Shown: positions 54,538 to 63,049, counted from the stretch's first letter. The stretch: 64,000 nt of DNA from Anaerolineales bacterium (GCA_016789305.1 JAEURJ010000002.1:186001-250000), one strand, 5' to 3'. Notes: generated by a model from the sequence alone, not told the origin. A program made the numbers and translations.

Positions 54538-54544
54538 TCTTGTT

Positions 54545-55357
54545 ATGGATATTCGTTCATTTGTGTGGGTGCTGGCCTTGTTCTCCCTTGTGGGTGCCTA
54601 CTTTGCAATTCGCACGGCGGTGCGCACCATGCAGGCTGCGCGCAAGATGTCTTTTTATAGTTTACGGCGCCAGCAAAATGCAACAGCGTGGCGTTTGTTT
54701 TTTCTCTTTTTGTTTTTGGTTGCATTCGCATTCTGGCTGCCAAGTTATGGCGAACCGCTGATCTATGTGTATTATCCGCCTTCGCCGACTCCATCGCTGA
54801 CGCCCACCATTACATTAACCCCGACGATCACACTGACTTCAACGATCACGGAAACACCCACGTTGACCAACACTCCTTCGGTGACGGATACGCCTTCGCC
54901 AACGACAACGCCATTTTTGCCGAGTGCCATTGAAGCCTTGTTCACCGGCCCGGTGACCCCCAACCCGGATGCGGTCTTTGGCGCAATTCAATTTTCCACG
55001 AATTTTGATGGAGTCAATGCCATTGACCCGCGGACTGTTTTTCAGCCTCCGATCAAGATCATGTACGGCGTGTTCGCCTATAACAACACCATCCCCGGCG
55101 TGCAATGGACTGCGCTTTGGTATCACGAGAGGGATCTGGTTTGTTATGAAACCCAGCCCTGGAACGGCGGTACGGGCGGCGGCGGCGGATATACCGAATG
55201 CGAAGACCCCATCGGCGGTTGGCAGCCGGGGAATTATGAAGTGCAAATTTTCATGGGCTATGAGTGGAAGGTGATCGGTCGGTTTACCGTGTTGGGTGAC
55301 CTTTCAACCAATACGCCGGAAGCGGCCAAAACACCGACATTCACTGCGACCCCGTAA
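54545..55357 (+). CDS. Two-TM protein with Thr/Pro stalk and outside domain, unknown function
   Basis: The 270-residue product has two membrane helices (about 4-27 and 49-72), a Thr/Pro/Ser stalk (PSPTPSLTPTITLTPTITLT and more, about 80-125) typical of glycosylated Anaerolineae surface proteins, and an outside domain of about 130 residues with AALWYHERD-like (TALWYHERDLVCYET) and NYEVQIFMGYEWKVIGRFTV, a beta-sandwich pattern. I recognise no named family. The ATG at 54545 is preferred to 54470 because of the -10 box 7 nt upstream. Confidence 0.75.
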   Translation: MDIRSFVWVLALFSLVGAYFAIRTAVRTMQAARKMSFYSLRRQQNATAWRLFFLFLFLVAFAFWLPSYGEPLIYVYYPPSPTPSLTPTITLTPTITLTSTITETPTLTNTPSVTDTPSPTTTPFLPSAIEALFTGPVTPNPDAVFGAIQFSTNFDGVNAIDPRTVFQPPIKIMYGVFAYNNTIPGVQWTALWYHERDLVCYETQPWNGGTGGGGGYTECEDPIGGWQPGNYEVQIFMGYEWKVIGRFTVLGDLSTNTPEAAKTPTFTATP

Positions 55358-55361
55358 TAAT

Positions 55362-55400
55362 AATAGACTTCGGAGGTCTTTAAGACCTCCGAAGTCTATT
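55362..55400. terminator. 39-bp perfect palindrome (terminator-like)
   Basis: A 19-nt arm (55362-55380; core GACTTCGGAGGTCTT) and its exact complement (55382-55400) around a single T. It lies between the stop at 55357 and the GGAG of the next gene, and may terminate on either strand. Confidence 0.75.
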
Positions 55401-55411
55401 GGAGAATCTAT

Positions 55412-55897
55412 ATGACAGAAAAAGCATTTCAGGATTTTTACCCGGACCACATGGCGCATTGTTATGGCTGCGGACGTTTGAATGACATGGGCCATCAGAT
55501 CAAAAGTTATTGGGATGGGGAGGAGTCGGTCTGTCATTTTCAACCCAAGCCGCATCATATTGCCATTCCGGGTTATGTGTATGGTGGCTTGCTGGCTTCG
55601 CTGGTGGATTGTCATGGCACCGGCACGGCCGCGGCGGCGGGCTATCGAGCTGAAAATCGCGCGATGGATACTGAACCCGCTTTGCGATACCTGACCGCTT
55701 CCTTGCACGTGGATTATCTCAAGCCTACACCTTTGGGACCTGTGATTGAAATCCGCGCGAAGGTGAAGGAAGTGAAGGGCCGAAAGATCACGATCGAAGA
55801 GTGGATCGTTGTAAACGGTGTGACCACTGTAAAAGGGGAATTGGTCGCTGTGCAGGTACCTGACCAGATGGTGCAGGAGTTATTAAGTCAGAAATAA
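55412..55897 (+). CDS. PaaI-like hotdog thioesterase
   Basis: The 161-residue product has the single-hotdog layout: a Cys-containing N-terminus (HCYGCGRLND), the central helix YVYGGLLASLVDCHGTGTAAAA, where Gly-Gly and Asp form the usual substrate/CoA turn, then ASLHVDYLKPTPLGPVIEIRAKV and a closing strand with VVNGVTTVKGELVAVQV. Family members hydrolyse acyl-CoA thioesters. GGAG lies 7 nt before the ATG, directly after the palindrome. Confidence 0.85.
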   Translation: MTEKAFQDFYPDHMAHCYGCGRLNDMGHQIKSYWDGEESVCHFQPKPHHIAIPGYVYGGLLASLVDCHGTGTAAAAGYRAENRAMDTEPALRYLTASLHVDYLKPTPLGPVIEIRAKVKEVKGRKITIEEWIVVNGVTTVKGELVAVQVPDQMVQELLSQK

Positions 55898-55914
55898 AAA
55901 TTGATAGATGTCAG

Positions 55915-55951
55915 TTTTCGGCGGGGACACAGCTCTTCGTCGAGCGAGGAG
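55915..55951. repeat. R2-related repeat
   Basis: TTTTCGGCGGGGACACAGC then CTTCGTCGAGCGAGGAG, comparable to GGTCACAGACCTTCGCCGAG of R2. It supplies the AGGAG ribosome site for the next gene. Confidence 0.45.
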
Positions 55952-55955
55952 TGGA

Positions 55956-56432
55956 ATGAAAAGTAAAATTATTAAGCCAATACTGTTGGGTCTTGTACTA
56001 CTTAGTTTTTTTCTGTTATTTAGTGTAAATTACTATTACCAACGCGAAAAGAAGACCCAGGCTGCTTTAAAGAACGACATTTATCAACAGGTGTTGTCTT
56101 ATCGGAGTAAGGAATCGTCGGTGATTGATTTGTCTATAATTAATAGTTTTTCCTGGGACACACTTTTTGTTTATGGCCCGTATATGACTGCCGATATGAT
56201 TCAAAAAGGCTTGGGATTAAGTTGGATGCCTAGCTTGTTCTCAAAGGCTGAAGCTGCAACACCTTCAACCTTGTTGATTTTTACTAAAATGGGGAAAGTG
56301 GTTCAGTACGTTTATTATCCTTTGGTAATGGGTCATTTTGGTGATGTAGGAGAAAGTGTCCAAGGCATTGATCGTGACAATGCCAAGTTTGTAATTAATG
56401 AGCATGATTACATAATATGGCTTTATAAGTAA
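55956..56432 (+). CDS. Orphan single-pass membrane protein, unknown function
   Basis: The 158-residue product starts MKSKIIKPILLGLVLLSFFL with one membrane helix (about 6-28) and an outside domain. YIIWLYK closes the protein, and the middle has SFSWDTLFVYGPYMTADMIQ, resembling small envelope proteins of unknown role. AT-richer than its neighbours. The start at 55956 uses an AGGAG that belongs to the repeat in front. Repeats follow at 56467 and 56531. Confidence 0.6.
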   Translation: MKSKIIKPILLGLVLLSFFLLFSVNYYYQREKKTQAALKNDIYQQVLSYRSKESSVIDLSIINSFSWDTLFVYGPYMTADMIQKGLGLSWMPSLFSKAEAATPSTLLIFTKMGKVVQYVYYPLVMGHFGDVGESVQGIDRDNAKFVINEHDYIIWLYK

Positions 56433-56466
56433 ATTTTCATTGTTATGTGCAGGACTTTGACCTCTC

Positions 56467-56485
56467 CACTTCGACAGGCTCAGTG
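56467..56485. repeat. CACTTCGACAGGCTCAGTG repeat motif
   Basis: A short inverted motif (CACT/AGTG ends) of a kind that, as I recall, recurs in intergenic DNA of many bacteria. Within the 246-bp gap 56433-56678. Confidence 0.5.
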
Positions 56486-56530
56486 AGTGCATCGCCTGAT
56501 GGTCTGGGCCTCGCGTCATGGTGATTTGCC

Positions 56531-56560
56531 CCTCTCCTGAAAAGAGGAGAGGGTATTGTG
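56531..56560. repeat. Repeat R3, copy a
   Basis: CCTCTCCTGAAAAGAGGAGA then GGGTATTGTG; the CTCTCCT/AGGAGAG arms fold. Copy b is at 57159-57188 in the same orientation, with the gene at 56679 between them. Confidence 0.75.
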
Positions 56561-56604
56561 CGAGACAGGTTATTAAGAGTCTGTCTGGAGGTGTGTAAGC
56601 AGAC

Positions 56605-56651
56605 CTGCGGTCGCAGTTCTCGGCAGAGACACGGTCCCGCGCCGAGCAATG
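56605..56651. repeat. Hairpin pair with R2-like motif
   Basis: CTGCG-GT-CGCAG (56605-56616) is followed by TTCTCGGCAGAGACACGGTC and CCGCGCCGAGCAATGG; CTCGG pairs with CCGAG. Similar to the R2 half unit. Confidence 0.45.
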
Positions 56652-56678
56652 GTTGTTATTCGGCTGAAAGGCGTCTTT

Positions 56679-57107
56679 ATGCGAAAAATTTCCGATTTTT
56701 TACTGGCTAATCCTCGATTGATTGGAATAATGATAATTGCAGCACTTTGGTTACTTACATACTGTACAAGTAGAGACATAAATCAACTAAAGCAAACCCA
56801 GGTCACAATAAAAGATGCAGTTCCATGTGTGTATAGAAAGAGTGAGTGGGTGTCTGTTGATAAATTCCAACGTGATGAAAAAAAATATATATGTTTTGAC
56901 ATGGCGAGCGAAACCGTTCCTGTACAGCTCACTTTTTCACTTTATAAAAATGATGAAGTCTTGCTACATTCATATACAAGAGCGGATGAATTTATGGAAG
57001 GTTTTAATGCTTTTGAAATAGAAGCTTTACCCGGAAAACATATGATAATTATTAAATATAGCAGACCATCCCTTGCCAAAGTTTATTTTGTTGTAACTGA
57101 AGAATAA
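56679..57107 (+). CDS. Orphan single-pass membrane or lipoprotein-like protein, unknown function
   Basis: The 142-residue product starts MRKISDFLLANPRLIGIMII with a hydrophobic segment (about 11-27) ending LLTYCTSRD, a weak lipobox-like site. The rest is a beta-rich outside domain with two Cys (VPCVY and YICFDM). I recognise no family. Only a weak AAAGG precedes the ATG. The gene is AT-rich and lies between the two copies of repeat R3. Confidence 0.55.
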   Translation: MRKISDFLLANPRLIGIMIIAALWLLTYCTSRDINQLKQTQVTIKDAVPCVYRKSEWVSVDKFQRDEKKYICFDMASETVPVQLTFSLYKNDEVLLHSYTRADEFMEGFNAFEIEALPGKHMIIIKYSRPSLAKVYFVVTEE

Positions 57108-57126
57108 ACGCACACAGCTCGCTTGG

Positions 57127-57188
57127 CGCGGGTCTTCGCGTAGCACCCTGTGGGTTGACCTCTCCTAAATAGAGGAGAGGGTATTTTG
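57127..57188. repeat. R1-like repeat joined to R3, copy b
   Basis: 57127-57160 reads CGCGGGTCTTCGCGTAGC then ACCCTGTGGGTTGACC, a shortened form of R1. 57159-57188 is R3 copy b (CCTCTCCTAAATAGAGGAGA then GGGTATTTTG). It follows the gene at 56679 by 19 nt. Confidence 0.65.
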
Positions 57189-57246
57189 TAGGACGGGCTG
57201 TGAGGAATTCACGTGGAGGTATACCCCCACCGGTGGAAGTGGGCGT

Positions 57247-57301
57247 TACGAACGCACTACGAACAAAGTACGAAGGATGTACGTAGGCATTACGAAGGCA
57301 A
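57247..57301. repeat. 11-bp tandem repeat, five units
   Basis: Five successive 11-nt units beginning TACGAA or TACGTA: TACGAACGCAC, TACGAACAAAG, TACGAAGGATG, TACGTAGGCAT, TACGAAGGCAA. Spacing is exact. It lies in the 252-bp gap between convergent genes; nothing else is recognised there apart from the repeats. Confidence 0.8.
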
Positions 57302-57359
57302 GTTGTCCTCAGGATGAAAAGTCACCCCCCATATCTTGCCGTCTAACTTTTTTTGCCCA

Positions 57360-57749
57360 CTATTCCCCGAAATACTCTTTCATCGGCTTGAAGTAGAAAT
57401 CCTCCCAGCCTTTTACGTAGCCATCCTGACCTTCGGGCACTTTAGTGTGGATCAAAGTTAGTTTTGTTTCCCCGTTTGTTTCTTCCAAAATAATCTCAAC
57501 GTGTGAGTCCTCGTGCTCTTCGGAGAATTCTCCAGTGCGCCAGGCTTGCATGATCTTTTTATTCTCTTCCAATTCGAGAAACGTTCCCCAGATATATCCA
57601 TCCCACGCAGTGAACGCGCCGCCGGCGCGACCGTCCACTTTGGCGGGACTGCCGGTCATGAGCGTGTGTCCCTGCGTGGAGAGCCAGGCTTTGTAAATCG
57701 TCTCTGCTTTGGCGTTGAAGGTTGCGGTCAGCGTGAAGTCGTTTTTCAT
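57360..57749 (-). CDS. AHSA1/SRPBCC-family protein
   Basis: The 129-residue product (MKNDFTLTATFNAKAETIYK) has the START/SRPBCC helix-grip layout of AHSA1 (activator of Hsp90 ATPase-like) proteins: AWLSTQGHTLMTGSPA, GGAFTAWDGYIWGTFLELEENKKIMQAWR, TKLTLIHTKVPEGQ and GWEDFYFKPMKEYF. Such single-domain proteins bind hydrophobic ligands; few are characterised. Its ATG overlaps the psuG stop (ATGA), so it is coupled to psuG. Confidence 0.85.
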   Translation of the reverse strand: MKNDFTLTATFNAKAETIYKAWLSTQGHTLMTGSPAKVDGRAGGAFTAWDGYIWGTFLELEENKKIMQAWRTGEFSEEHEDSHVEIILEETNGETKLTLIHTKVPEGQDGYVKGWEDFYFKPMKEYFGE

Positions 57750-58672
57750 ATGGCCCATCCCTTTGATTTGTTGTTCATCTCGTTTGCGATCTGCGCCGCA
57801 AGGCGGGCGTTGTTCAACAAAAGAGCGAGGTTGGATTTCATCGACTTTCCATTTGTCAATTCGCTGATTCGACCCAGCAGGAACGGGGTTAACTTCTGCC
57901 CGTGGATTCCCTGTGCGATGGCTTCTGCTGACGCTTTGGCGATCATCGGTTCCATCTCGGACTTTGAGATGGCTTCACTTTCAGGGACAGGATTCGTCAC
58001 GAGGATCGCGCTCTTCATCCCCAAATTCCAATGCGATTTCGCGAACTCTGCGATCTCGGCAGGGGAGTCCAAACGAGCGCTGACGCCCAATCCGCTTTCA
58101 CGGGAATAGAAGGCTGGGAATTCATCGGTCCCATAGCCGACGACGGGTACGCCCATGGTTTCAAGATATTCCAAGGTGGCGGGCAGATCCAGGATCGCTT
58201 TTGCTCCGGCGCAGACAACGATCATGGGCGTATCTGCCAGTGCGCGCAGGTCGGTTGAAATATCGAAGGAGGATTCTTTGTGCACACCGCCGATGCCGCC
58301 CGTGGCAAAGACTTTAATGCCTGCCATGTTCGCGGCGTACATCGTCCCTGCGACGGTGGTGCCGCCGTTCAGCTTTTTGACGATGGCGGTGGCAAAATCG
58401 CGGTGACTCACTTTCAGCGTGGATTGTGAATCAGAAAGCCGAACCAGTTCCGCGTCCGAGAGGCCGATGCGTATTTTTCCATCCAGCAATGCAACAGTGG
58501 CGGGAGTCGCATTTTGGGCGATGACTTGTTTTTCCATATCCCGGGCAAGCTCGAGGTTTTGAGGGCGGGGCAGGCCATGCGTGATGACGGTTGATTCAAG
58601 GGCAACAACAGGCGCGCCGAAATTCAGCGCGCGGGAGACTTCCTGCGAAATTGTAAAGTTGGGATGTTTCAT
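57746..58672 (-). CDS. psuG: Pseudouridine-5'-phosphate glycosidase
   Basis: The 308-residue product matches PsuG in length and motifs: VVALESTVITHGLPRPQNLE with the catalytic Glu, VSHRDFATAI, TVAGTMYAANMAGIKVFATGGIGGVHK, FDISTDLRAL with the metal Asp and VVCAGAKAILDLPATLEYLE with the Lys that binds ring-opened ribose phosphate. It cleaves pseudouridine 5'-phosphate to uracil and ribose 5-phosphate. The partner kinase psuK is not in the window. It starts 6 nt after the SPFH gene at 58679 and overlaps the SRPBCC gene. Confidence 0.94.
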   Translation of the reverse strand: MKHPNFTISQEVSRALNFGAPVVALESTVITHGLPRPQNLELARDMEKQVIAQNATPATVALLDGKIRIGLSDAELVRLSDSQSTLKVSHRDFATAIVKKLNGGTTVAGTMYAANMAGIKVFATGGIGGVHKESSFDISTDLRALADTPMIVVCAGAKAILDLPATLEYLETMGVPVVGYGTDEFPAFYSRESGLGVSARLDSPAEIAEFAKSHWNLGMKSAILVTNPVPESEAISKSEMEPMIAKASAEAIAQGIHGQKLTPFLLGRISELTNGKSMKSNLALLLNNARLAAQIANEMNNKSKGWAI

Positions 58673-58678
58673 GATTCT

Positions 58679-60361
58679 CTATTTTAAATAATGGAATGTG
58701 AGATGTTCGATATCGTACAAGGCCTTGTTGATCTTGTTCAGGTCGGCCTGCTTTTCAGCTTCCGGCCTGCTTTCCTTTTCGATCATGGCCTTGCCGTTGA
58801 TCAGTTCCTTGCGGAATGCTTTTAGAATTTCGCGGGCCGTATTGGCGGCGTCCTTCTTGCTGCTTTCCTGTTGCGCGATCTGATTTCTGATCTCGGGGCG
58901 GAAGGAGGCGAGATCCTTCTCCAGGTCCTGGCCATCTTCATCGTCGATAAAGAATTGGTCTTTTAATTCGGGCCGTTTCGAGATGATCGCCTCGATCTGC
59001 TTGAGGATCTCCTTGTTGGAGACATCCTTTTCCCTGCTCCATGAACCGGAGCCGCGGCCCGAACCGGCTTTCTCGAAATTGGAGATCACCACATGATCGA
59101 TGAGGTTGACGATCTCCGCGGTTTCGTATTTCCTTTTCGAGCGTTCCACTGCGTTGCGCTTGCTGACATTTTCCCGCGCAAGGGTGAGCGCTTCCTTGTG
59201 CTTTTCAAGGATGATCGGCGAAGGCAGCTGCCATGTTCCCACGTCGATCCATTGGACCGAAACCCCAATGGCCGCAGCTTTTTCCTTGAAGGCATCTTCG
59301 AAAAATTGCGCCGTGATCCGTGAGCGGGATTGGAAGGATGGGGCATTGGTGTCTGTTCCAAATGCCCTTGTTTTTTGTTCGCCGGTCATCTCGAGACGCA
59401 TTTGTGCAAGGGTGGCTTCGTTGTTGGAAGTCAGGTCCACTTCCTTCTGGCTGATGGTGGCAAGGATCTCGCTCAAAGTGCGCGAGGTGATCATCTTTTC
59501 CATCTCGGAAGTGATCAGGGGAATCACGCTGGTATTCCACGGGAAGGATATGCCCGATTGACCGGCAGGTTCCGGCGTGATGATGGTTTGTCCGTAGACG
59601 AGTGACTGGACGGCTTTTTCTTCGAACAAGTACGAAGCATCCTCGCCGTTGGCTAGCTCTTCTTCTGTGGCTTGCCTGCGCAGAATGCTAAAGATCACCT
59701 TGATGCCCTGCGCTTCAATTGGAATTCCATCCTTGGTGCGCGATTTGACCGAGAGGCCGCTGATGAATTGGTCCCGTAGGTTGATGATGGCGTATTCGCG
59801 TTTACCCACCTCGTCGAACTTGCCGATCTCGCGGATGCGCTCGAAGCGCCCAAGCTTCCACTCCTCTTTTCTGGGGTGGATCACTTCAGGCTCGCCGTTG
59901 ACTTTTTCAAGCAGGGCCACGCTATCCAGATTTACCTGAATTTCGCCCGGTCCGCCGATCAAAATGATCGGAGATCGTTCATCCTTTTCCGGTATTTTTC
60001 CTTCATTAATTGTTATCTTTTCGCGCCCATAACCGAATGTGACCTCTTCCAAAAAGTTGGAGGCGAGGTCTTCATCATGAAGTTCAAACACATCGTCCAG
60101 GTAGCGGGATGCCATTTTTCTGGCGAGAGCGTACACCACCATCAACAGGGGAACATACTTGATGAAACTCATTGCGATCAGAACAAGAATGTGCAGCCTG
60201 TTCGTGACGCCAAGAATGGTCAGGATCATGGTAAGGCCGCTTAGGAGCAGCCAGACCACCCCGCCGACAATCCCGCGCCAGGTATTCCTGAATTCCACCC
60301 CTTCATCAGAAAGACTGAAGATGCGGGAGAGGAGTTCGTCCCGTTTGATTTGCCTTTTCAT
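58679..60361 (-). CDS. SPFH-like membrane protein 2 (560 residues)
   Basis: Two membrane helices near the N-terminus (about 33-53 and 57-80) are followed by a soluble part. Residues about 185-320 look like a band-7/SPFH domain: AIINLRDQFISGLSVKSRTK and GIPIEAQGIKVIFSILRR, then ISEMEK-type helices. A long helical stretch with ALTLARENVSKRNAVERSKR follows, typical of SPFH coiled coils, and a charged helical C-terminus. SPFH proteins form oligomeric rings that organise membranes and proteases. The ATG overlaps the stop of SPFH 1 (ATGA), so the two are translated together. The domain call is by pattern. Confidence 0.65.
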   Translation of the reverse strand: MKRQIKRDELLSRIFSLSDEGVEFRNTWRGIVGGVVWLLLSGLTMILTILGVTNRLHILVLIAMSFIKYVPLLMVVYALARKMASRYLDDVFELHDEDLASNFLEEVTFGYGREKITINEGKIPEKDERSPIILIGGPGEIQVNLDSVALLEKVNGEPEVIHPRKEEWKLGRFERIREIGKFDEVGKREYAIINLRDQFISGLSVKSRTKDGIPIEAQGIKVIFSILRRQATEEELANGEDASYLFEEKAVQSLVYGQTIITPEPAGQSGISFPWNTSVIPLITSEMEKMITSRTLSEILATISQKEVDLTSNNEATLAQMRLEMTGEQKTRAFGTDTNAPSFQSRSRITAQFFEDAFKEKAAAIGVSVQWIDVGTWQLPSPIILEKHKEALTLARENVSKRNAVERSKRKYETAEIVNLIDHVVISNFEKAGSGRGSGSWSREKDVSNKEILKQIEAIISKRPELKDQFFIDDEDGQDLEKDLASFRPEIRNQIAQQESSKKDAANTAREILKAFRKELINGKAMIEKESRPEAEKQADLNKINKALYDIEHLTFHYLK

Positions 60362-61755
60362 GGACGCCTCCGCACCTGATTCGCAGCGGCGTCTGGATTA
60401 TTTTCGAGGAGCCACTTCCAGATTTCATCGAGCTTGCGCAGTTCTTTTTCCATGTCGTTGTTGGCGCTGCTTTCCTTGATGATGAAATCACGGAGCGGTT
60501 CGATCAGCAGCTGGAGCGTTTTGAATGGCGTTTGCTGCGGCATGGTGGGCTTGTTCCCGATTTTTTCGGAGGCGATCAAAGCGAATTTTTTCGCAGCTTC
60601 CTCACGTGCGGCGGTCTCGATCAGCGCTTCCTTTTCCTTCAGAAGGGCCTCTTCCTTTTTGGCGAGGTTCAACCATTCCGCACTCCACGATTCGATCATC
60701 GGAGCCTCAATGGTCGGGTCAAGAAGGACATTGTGAATTCGTATTTCCATCACCTCGAGCCCGCGAGACTCAAGCTGCCTGTATTCCAGGCTTTCGATCC
60801 ATTCGCCGGTGGGCAGGCCGGTATCATCCAGTGCCACCACGTTCGGCTGGCGCAGGCGTTTGTTGATCATGTCCTCGATAGTTTGCAGGCCGCTCACTCC
60901 ATTGTTGGTGAACAGATCGCCCAGTTTGAATTTGCGGATGTATTCCCGCCACAAATTGACCACCAAATGCGCGGGGAGTCTGTTCCATTCCATGCGGGTC
61001 TGTTTATTTTCCGAAGCATTCAACATGACCACTTCACGGGTGATCGCATTGCGGACGGAAACCGGGTCAAACCCGTACTGGGAGATGACTCCGCTTTCGT
61101 CCGGCATTTTCTCCGCCGGGCGTTTGATCGCAAACTTGATGCTGACGGTGGGGGAGACTTCAAAGCCGTCGCGGGTCAGCCCGCTGGTCTGCTGGGCCCG
61201 GATTTGTGAATTCTTATCGTTTTTCGGTTGGGATAGAAAAGGCTGATCACTTGCCAGCGGCCCAATGAACTGCCATTGAGTGCGCAGGTCAACGCTGCCG
61301 GCGATGTATTCGTCCCCTTGGGTGAATTTGATCCCCGGGCCTACCGTGTCGCGGATTTCTGTATCCGTTCTGAGGACGAGCGCACTGGCAGTGTCCAGCA
61401 CGATCACGCCGGCGCCGCGTTTGTCTGTTTCGCCTTCGTGAGTGATGACGCGACCGTTCTTGACGAAGAGCGCAGGTCCGCGCCGGCCTGTTTCAAAGTT
61501 ACTGACCCTTGAGAAGATCTCGCGCCTGAACTTTGGATTTTGGATGGGGAGCACGAACTGGGAAAAGAAATACATCAGCTGGTCACGCAGGGTGATGGCG
61601 ATGATCACGTCCAGCACCAGCATGACCCCGCTGACGATATATTTAAATGGAATTCCCATTGCGAGAAGCACAATATGCCAGAAGGCATTTGTGGTGAGGA
61701 TGACCCCAGTGGGGGTCTGCAGGAAGACCCCGATTGCGCCGAAGATTTTTCGCAT
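60358..61755 (-). CDS. SPFH-like membrane protein 1 (465 residues)
   Basis: The N-terminal 75 residues hold two or three hydrophobic segments. A band-7-like domain follows: RRGPALFVKNGRVITHEGE, GAGVIVLDTASALVLRTDTE, SGLTRDGFEVSPTVSIKFAI and LESRGLEVMEIRIHNVLLD. After that comes a helix rich in Lys, Glu and Ala (LAKKEEALLKEKEALIETAA), the SPFH coiled coil. This is the same plan as the downstream protein, so the pair could build a mixed ring like HflK/HflC. Only a weak GCGGAC precedes the ATG. A short hairpin lies 7 nt upstream of the start. Confidence 0.7.
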   Translation of the reverse strand: MRKIFGAIGVFLQTPTGVILTTNAFWHIVLLAMGIPFKYIVSGVMLVLDVIIAITLRDQLMYFFSQFVLPIQNPKFRREIFSRVSNFETGRRGPALFVKNGRVITHEGETDKRGAGVIVLDTASALVLRTDTEIRDTVGPGIKFTQGDEYIAGSVDLRTQWQFIGPLASDQPFLSQPKNDKNSQIRAQQTSGLTRDGFEVSPTVSIKFAIKRPAEKMPDESGVISQYGFDPVSVRNAITREVVMLNASENKQTRMEWNRLPAHLVVNLWREYIRKFKLGDLFTNNGVSGLQTIEDMINKRLRQPNVVALDDTGLPTGEWIESLEYRQLESRGLEVMEIRIHNVLLDPTIEAPMIESWSAEWLNLAKKEEALLKEKEALIETAAREEAAKKFALIASEKIGNKPTMPQQTPFKTLQLLIEPLRDFIIKESSANNDMEKELRKLDEIWKWLLENNPDAAANQVRRRP

Positions 61756-61761
61756 TGTCCG

Positions 61762-61782
61762 CTGATTCTAAAGCAGAATCAG
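61762..61782 (-). promoter_or_regulatory. Small hairpin between the TPR-TM gene and SPFH 1
   Basis: CTGATTC-N7-GAATCAG, a perfect 7-bp stem just upstream of the start of the SPFH 1 gene; it could influence its translation or mark a weak attenuator. Confidence 0.35.
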
Positions 61783-61829
61783 ACAATTAGCCAATCGGTC
61801 TTTTTAACTATGCGGGTCTTGGAGTCCCG

Positions 61830-62570
61830 TCAACTCAGGATTTTCACGCGGCTTTTTTTCTTTGGTTTCTTCTTGACATCGACGATCTTTTTTTCAGTGA
61901 TCGCTACTTTGTCCTTGGAGTCAAGAAAATACACGCGGGCCGGATCGTTGAGGTTGATGGATTTTGGGTGCTTGTAGTTGGACAGCCAGTAAAAAGAGCC
62001 GGCGAGAAATAAGGCCAGCAGGCCATATCCGAGCAAATAACCGGATACGAGAAGGCGAACCGCTGCGAAGAAGAGGAAGAAAAGGACAATGCCCTGATTG
62101 ACAGGCGATAGCAAATTGATGCTGCCCCATGGTCTGCGTCTGTTGGGCCTCTTTTTTATTTTGAGAACAGGTTCGTTTTTTACGAGCGGATAGTCAAAGA
62201 CATCCAGTAACTCGAAGGATATATTGTCGGTTTTGGACGCCGTTTCTTTTGGCTGTTTGAAATTCAGATTGTAATTGGTGCCGGTCTTTGCAGTTCCATT
62301 TTCGATCATTTTCAAATGCTCGATCAACACCGCATGATATTGCAGTAATTCGCTTTTATCCTGATCGCTGATCTCCCTTGTTCGGAGGATGCGGTCCTTT
62401 AACCACTCCAGATCATTGCGATCCCTGTGGATTTCCATGTAGGCGATCCACGCCTCGATATTTTGCGGGTCCACGCGTACCACAGCGTCCAGAACCAACT
62501 CTGCATTTTGCATTTGGTTGGCGTTGATCAATTGATAAGCTCTTTCAAGCAGGTGCGACGAAATGGCCAT
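61830..62570 (-). CDS. TPR protein with membrane helices
   Basis: The 246-residue product starts MAISSHLLERAYQLINANQM; residues 1-75 form one or two TPR-like units (AELVLDAVVRVDPQNIEAWIAYM). A linker leads to PRRPWG-type basic residues (KKRPNRRRPWGS) and two membrane helices (about 160-197), and the C-terminus is Lys-rich (KKKPKKKSRVKIL). The TPR part is cytoplasmic. The sequence DPQNIEAWIAYM is matched by DPQNVDAWDAYI in the next gene upstream, so the two TPRs are related. GGAG precedes the ATG. Confidence 0.75.
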   Translation of the reverse strand: MAISSHLLERAYQLINANQMQNAELVLDAVVRVDPQNIEAWIAYMEIHRDRNDLEWLKDRILRTREISDQDKSELLQYHAVLIEHLKMIENGTAKTGTNYNLNFKQPKETASKTDNISFELLDVFDYPLVKNEPVLKIKKRPNRRRPWGSINLLSPVNQGIVLFFLFFAAVRLLVSGYLLGYGLLALFLAGSFYWLSNYKHPKSINLNDPARVYFLDSKDKVAITEKKIVDVKKKPKKKSRVKILS

Positions 62571-62591
62571 GGTGATTCTCCGACGTGAAGT

Positions 62592-62873
62592 TTAGAGGGC
62601 GTTTAATTTTTCATCGAGACGTTGGAGGACAAAACGTTGGGTCGCGTGCAAATAGTCGCGGTCGCGGACGCGGGTTTCCCAGACTTTGGTGATGTATAAC
62701 CGCAGGCCTTCAAGATCGCCGCGGGTGGTGCAAATACGAATATAGGCATCCCATGCATCCACATTTTGCGGGTCGGCATGTAGAATTTGGTCAAGAATGG
62801 TTTGTGCTTCACTGTACCGGTTTTTACCTATTAAATAATAGGCCTGATCCAGCAACTCCCATAATTTAGCCAT
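62592..62873 (-). CDS. Small TPR protein
   Basis: The 93-residue product (MAKLWELLDQAYYLIGKNRY) is little more than one TPR pair: SEAQTILDQILHADPQNVDAWDAYIRI, then a helix with LEGLRLYITKVWETRV and a Leu/Arg-rich end. It resembles the TPR part of the neighbouring membrane protein. AAGGAG lies 7 nt before the ATG, which fixes the start at 62873. It likely binds partner proteins of the SPFH cluster (inference from position). Confidence 0.75.
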   Translation of the reverse strand: MAKLWELLDQAYYLIGKNRYSEAQTILDQILHADPQNVDAWDAYIRICTTRGDLEGLRLYITKVWETRVRDRDYLHATQRFVLQRLDEKLNAL

Positions 62874-63007
62874 ATCGATACTCCTTGTATTGAATATATG
62901 TCTATGATAGCCACATGGCTTCGAAAGTGCCACCTAAACAAGTTCCTGATTGGTATGCTCATTTTTGCCCCCTTAAAAGGGCATAAAAAGGGCACTTTTC
63001 GGCCCCC

Positions 63008-63036
63008 CTATGCCCGCCTAACACGAGCGGGCATAG
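63008..63036. other. Hairpin in the 62874-63104 intergenic stretch
   Basis: CTATGCCCGC (63008-63017) pairs with GCGGGCATAG (63027-63036). GC-rich tracts of C and G nearby (62970-63006) can form further short stems. No gene is seen in this stretch. Confidence 0.55.
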
Positions 63037-63049
63037 ATGTCAGGGCGAT

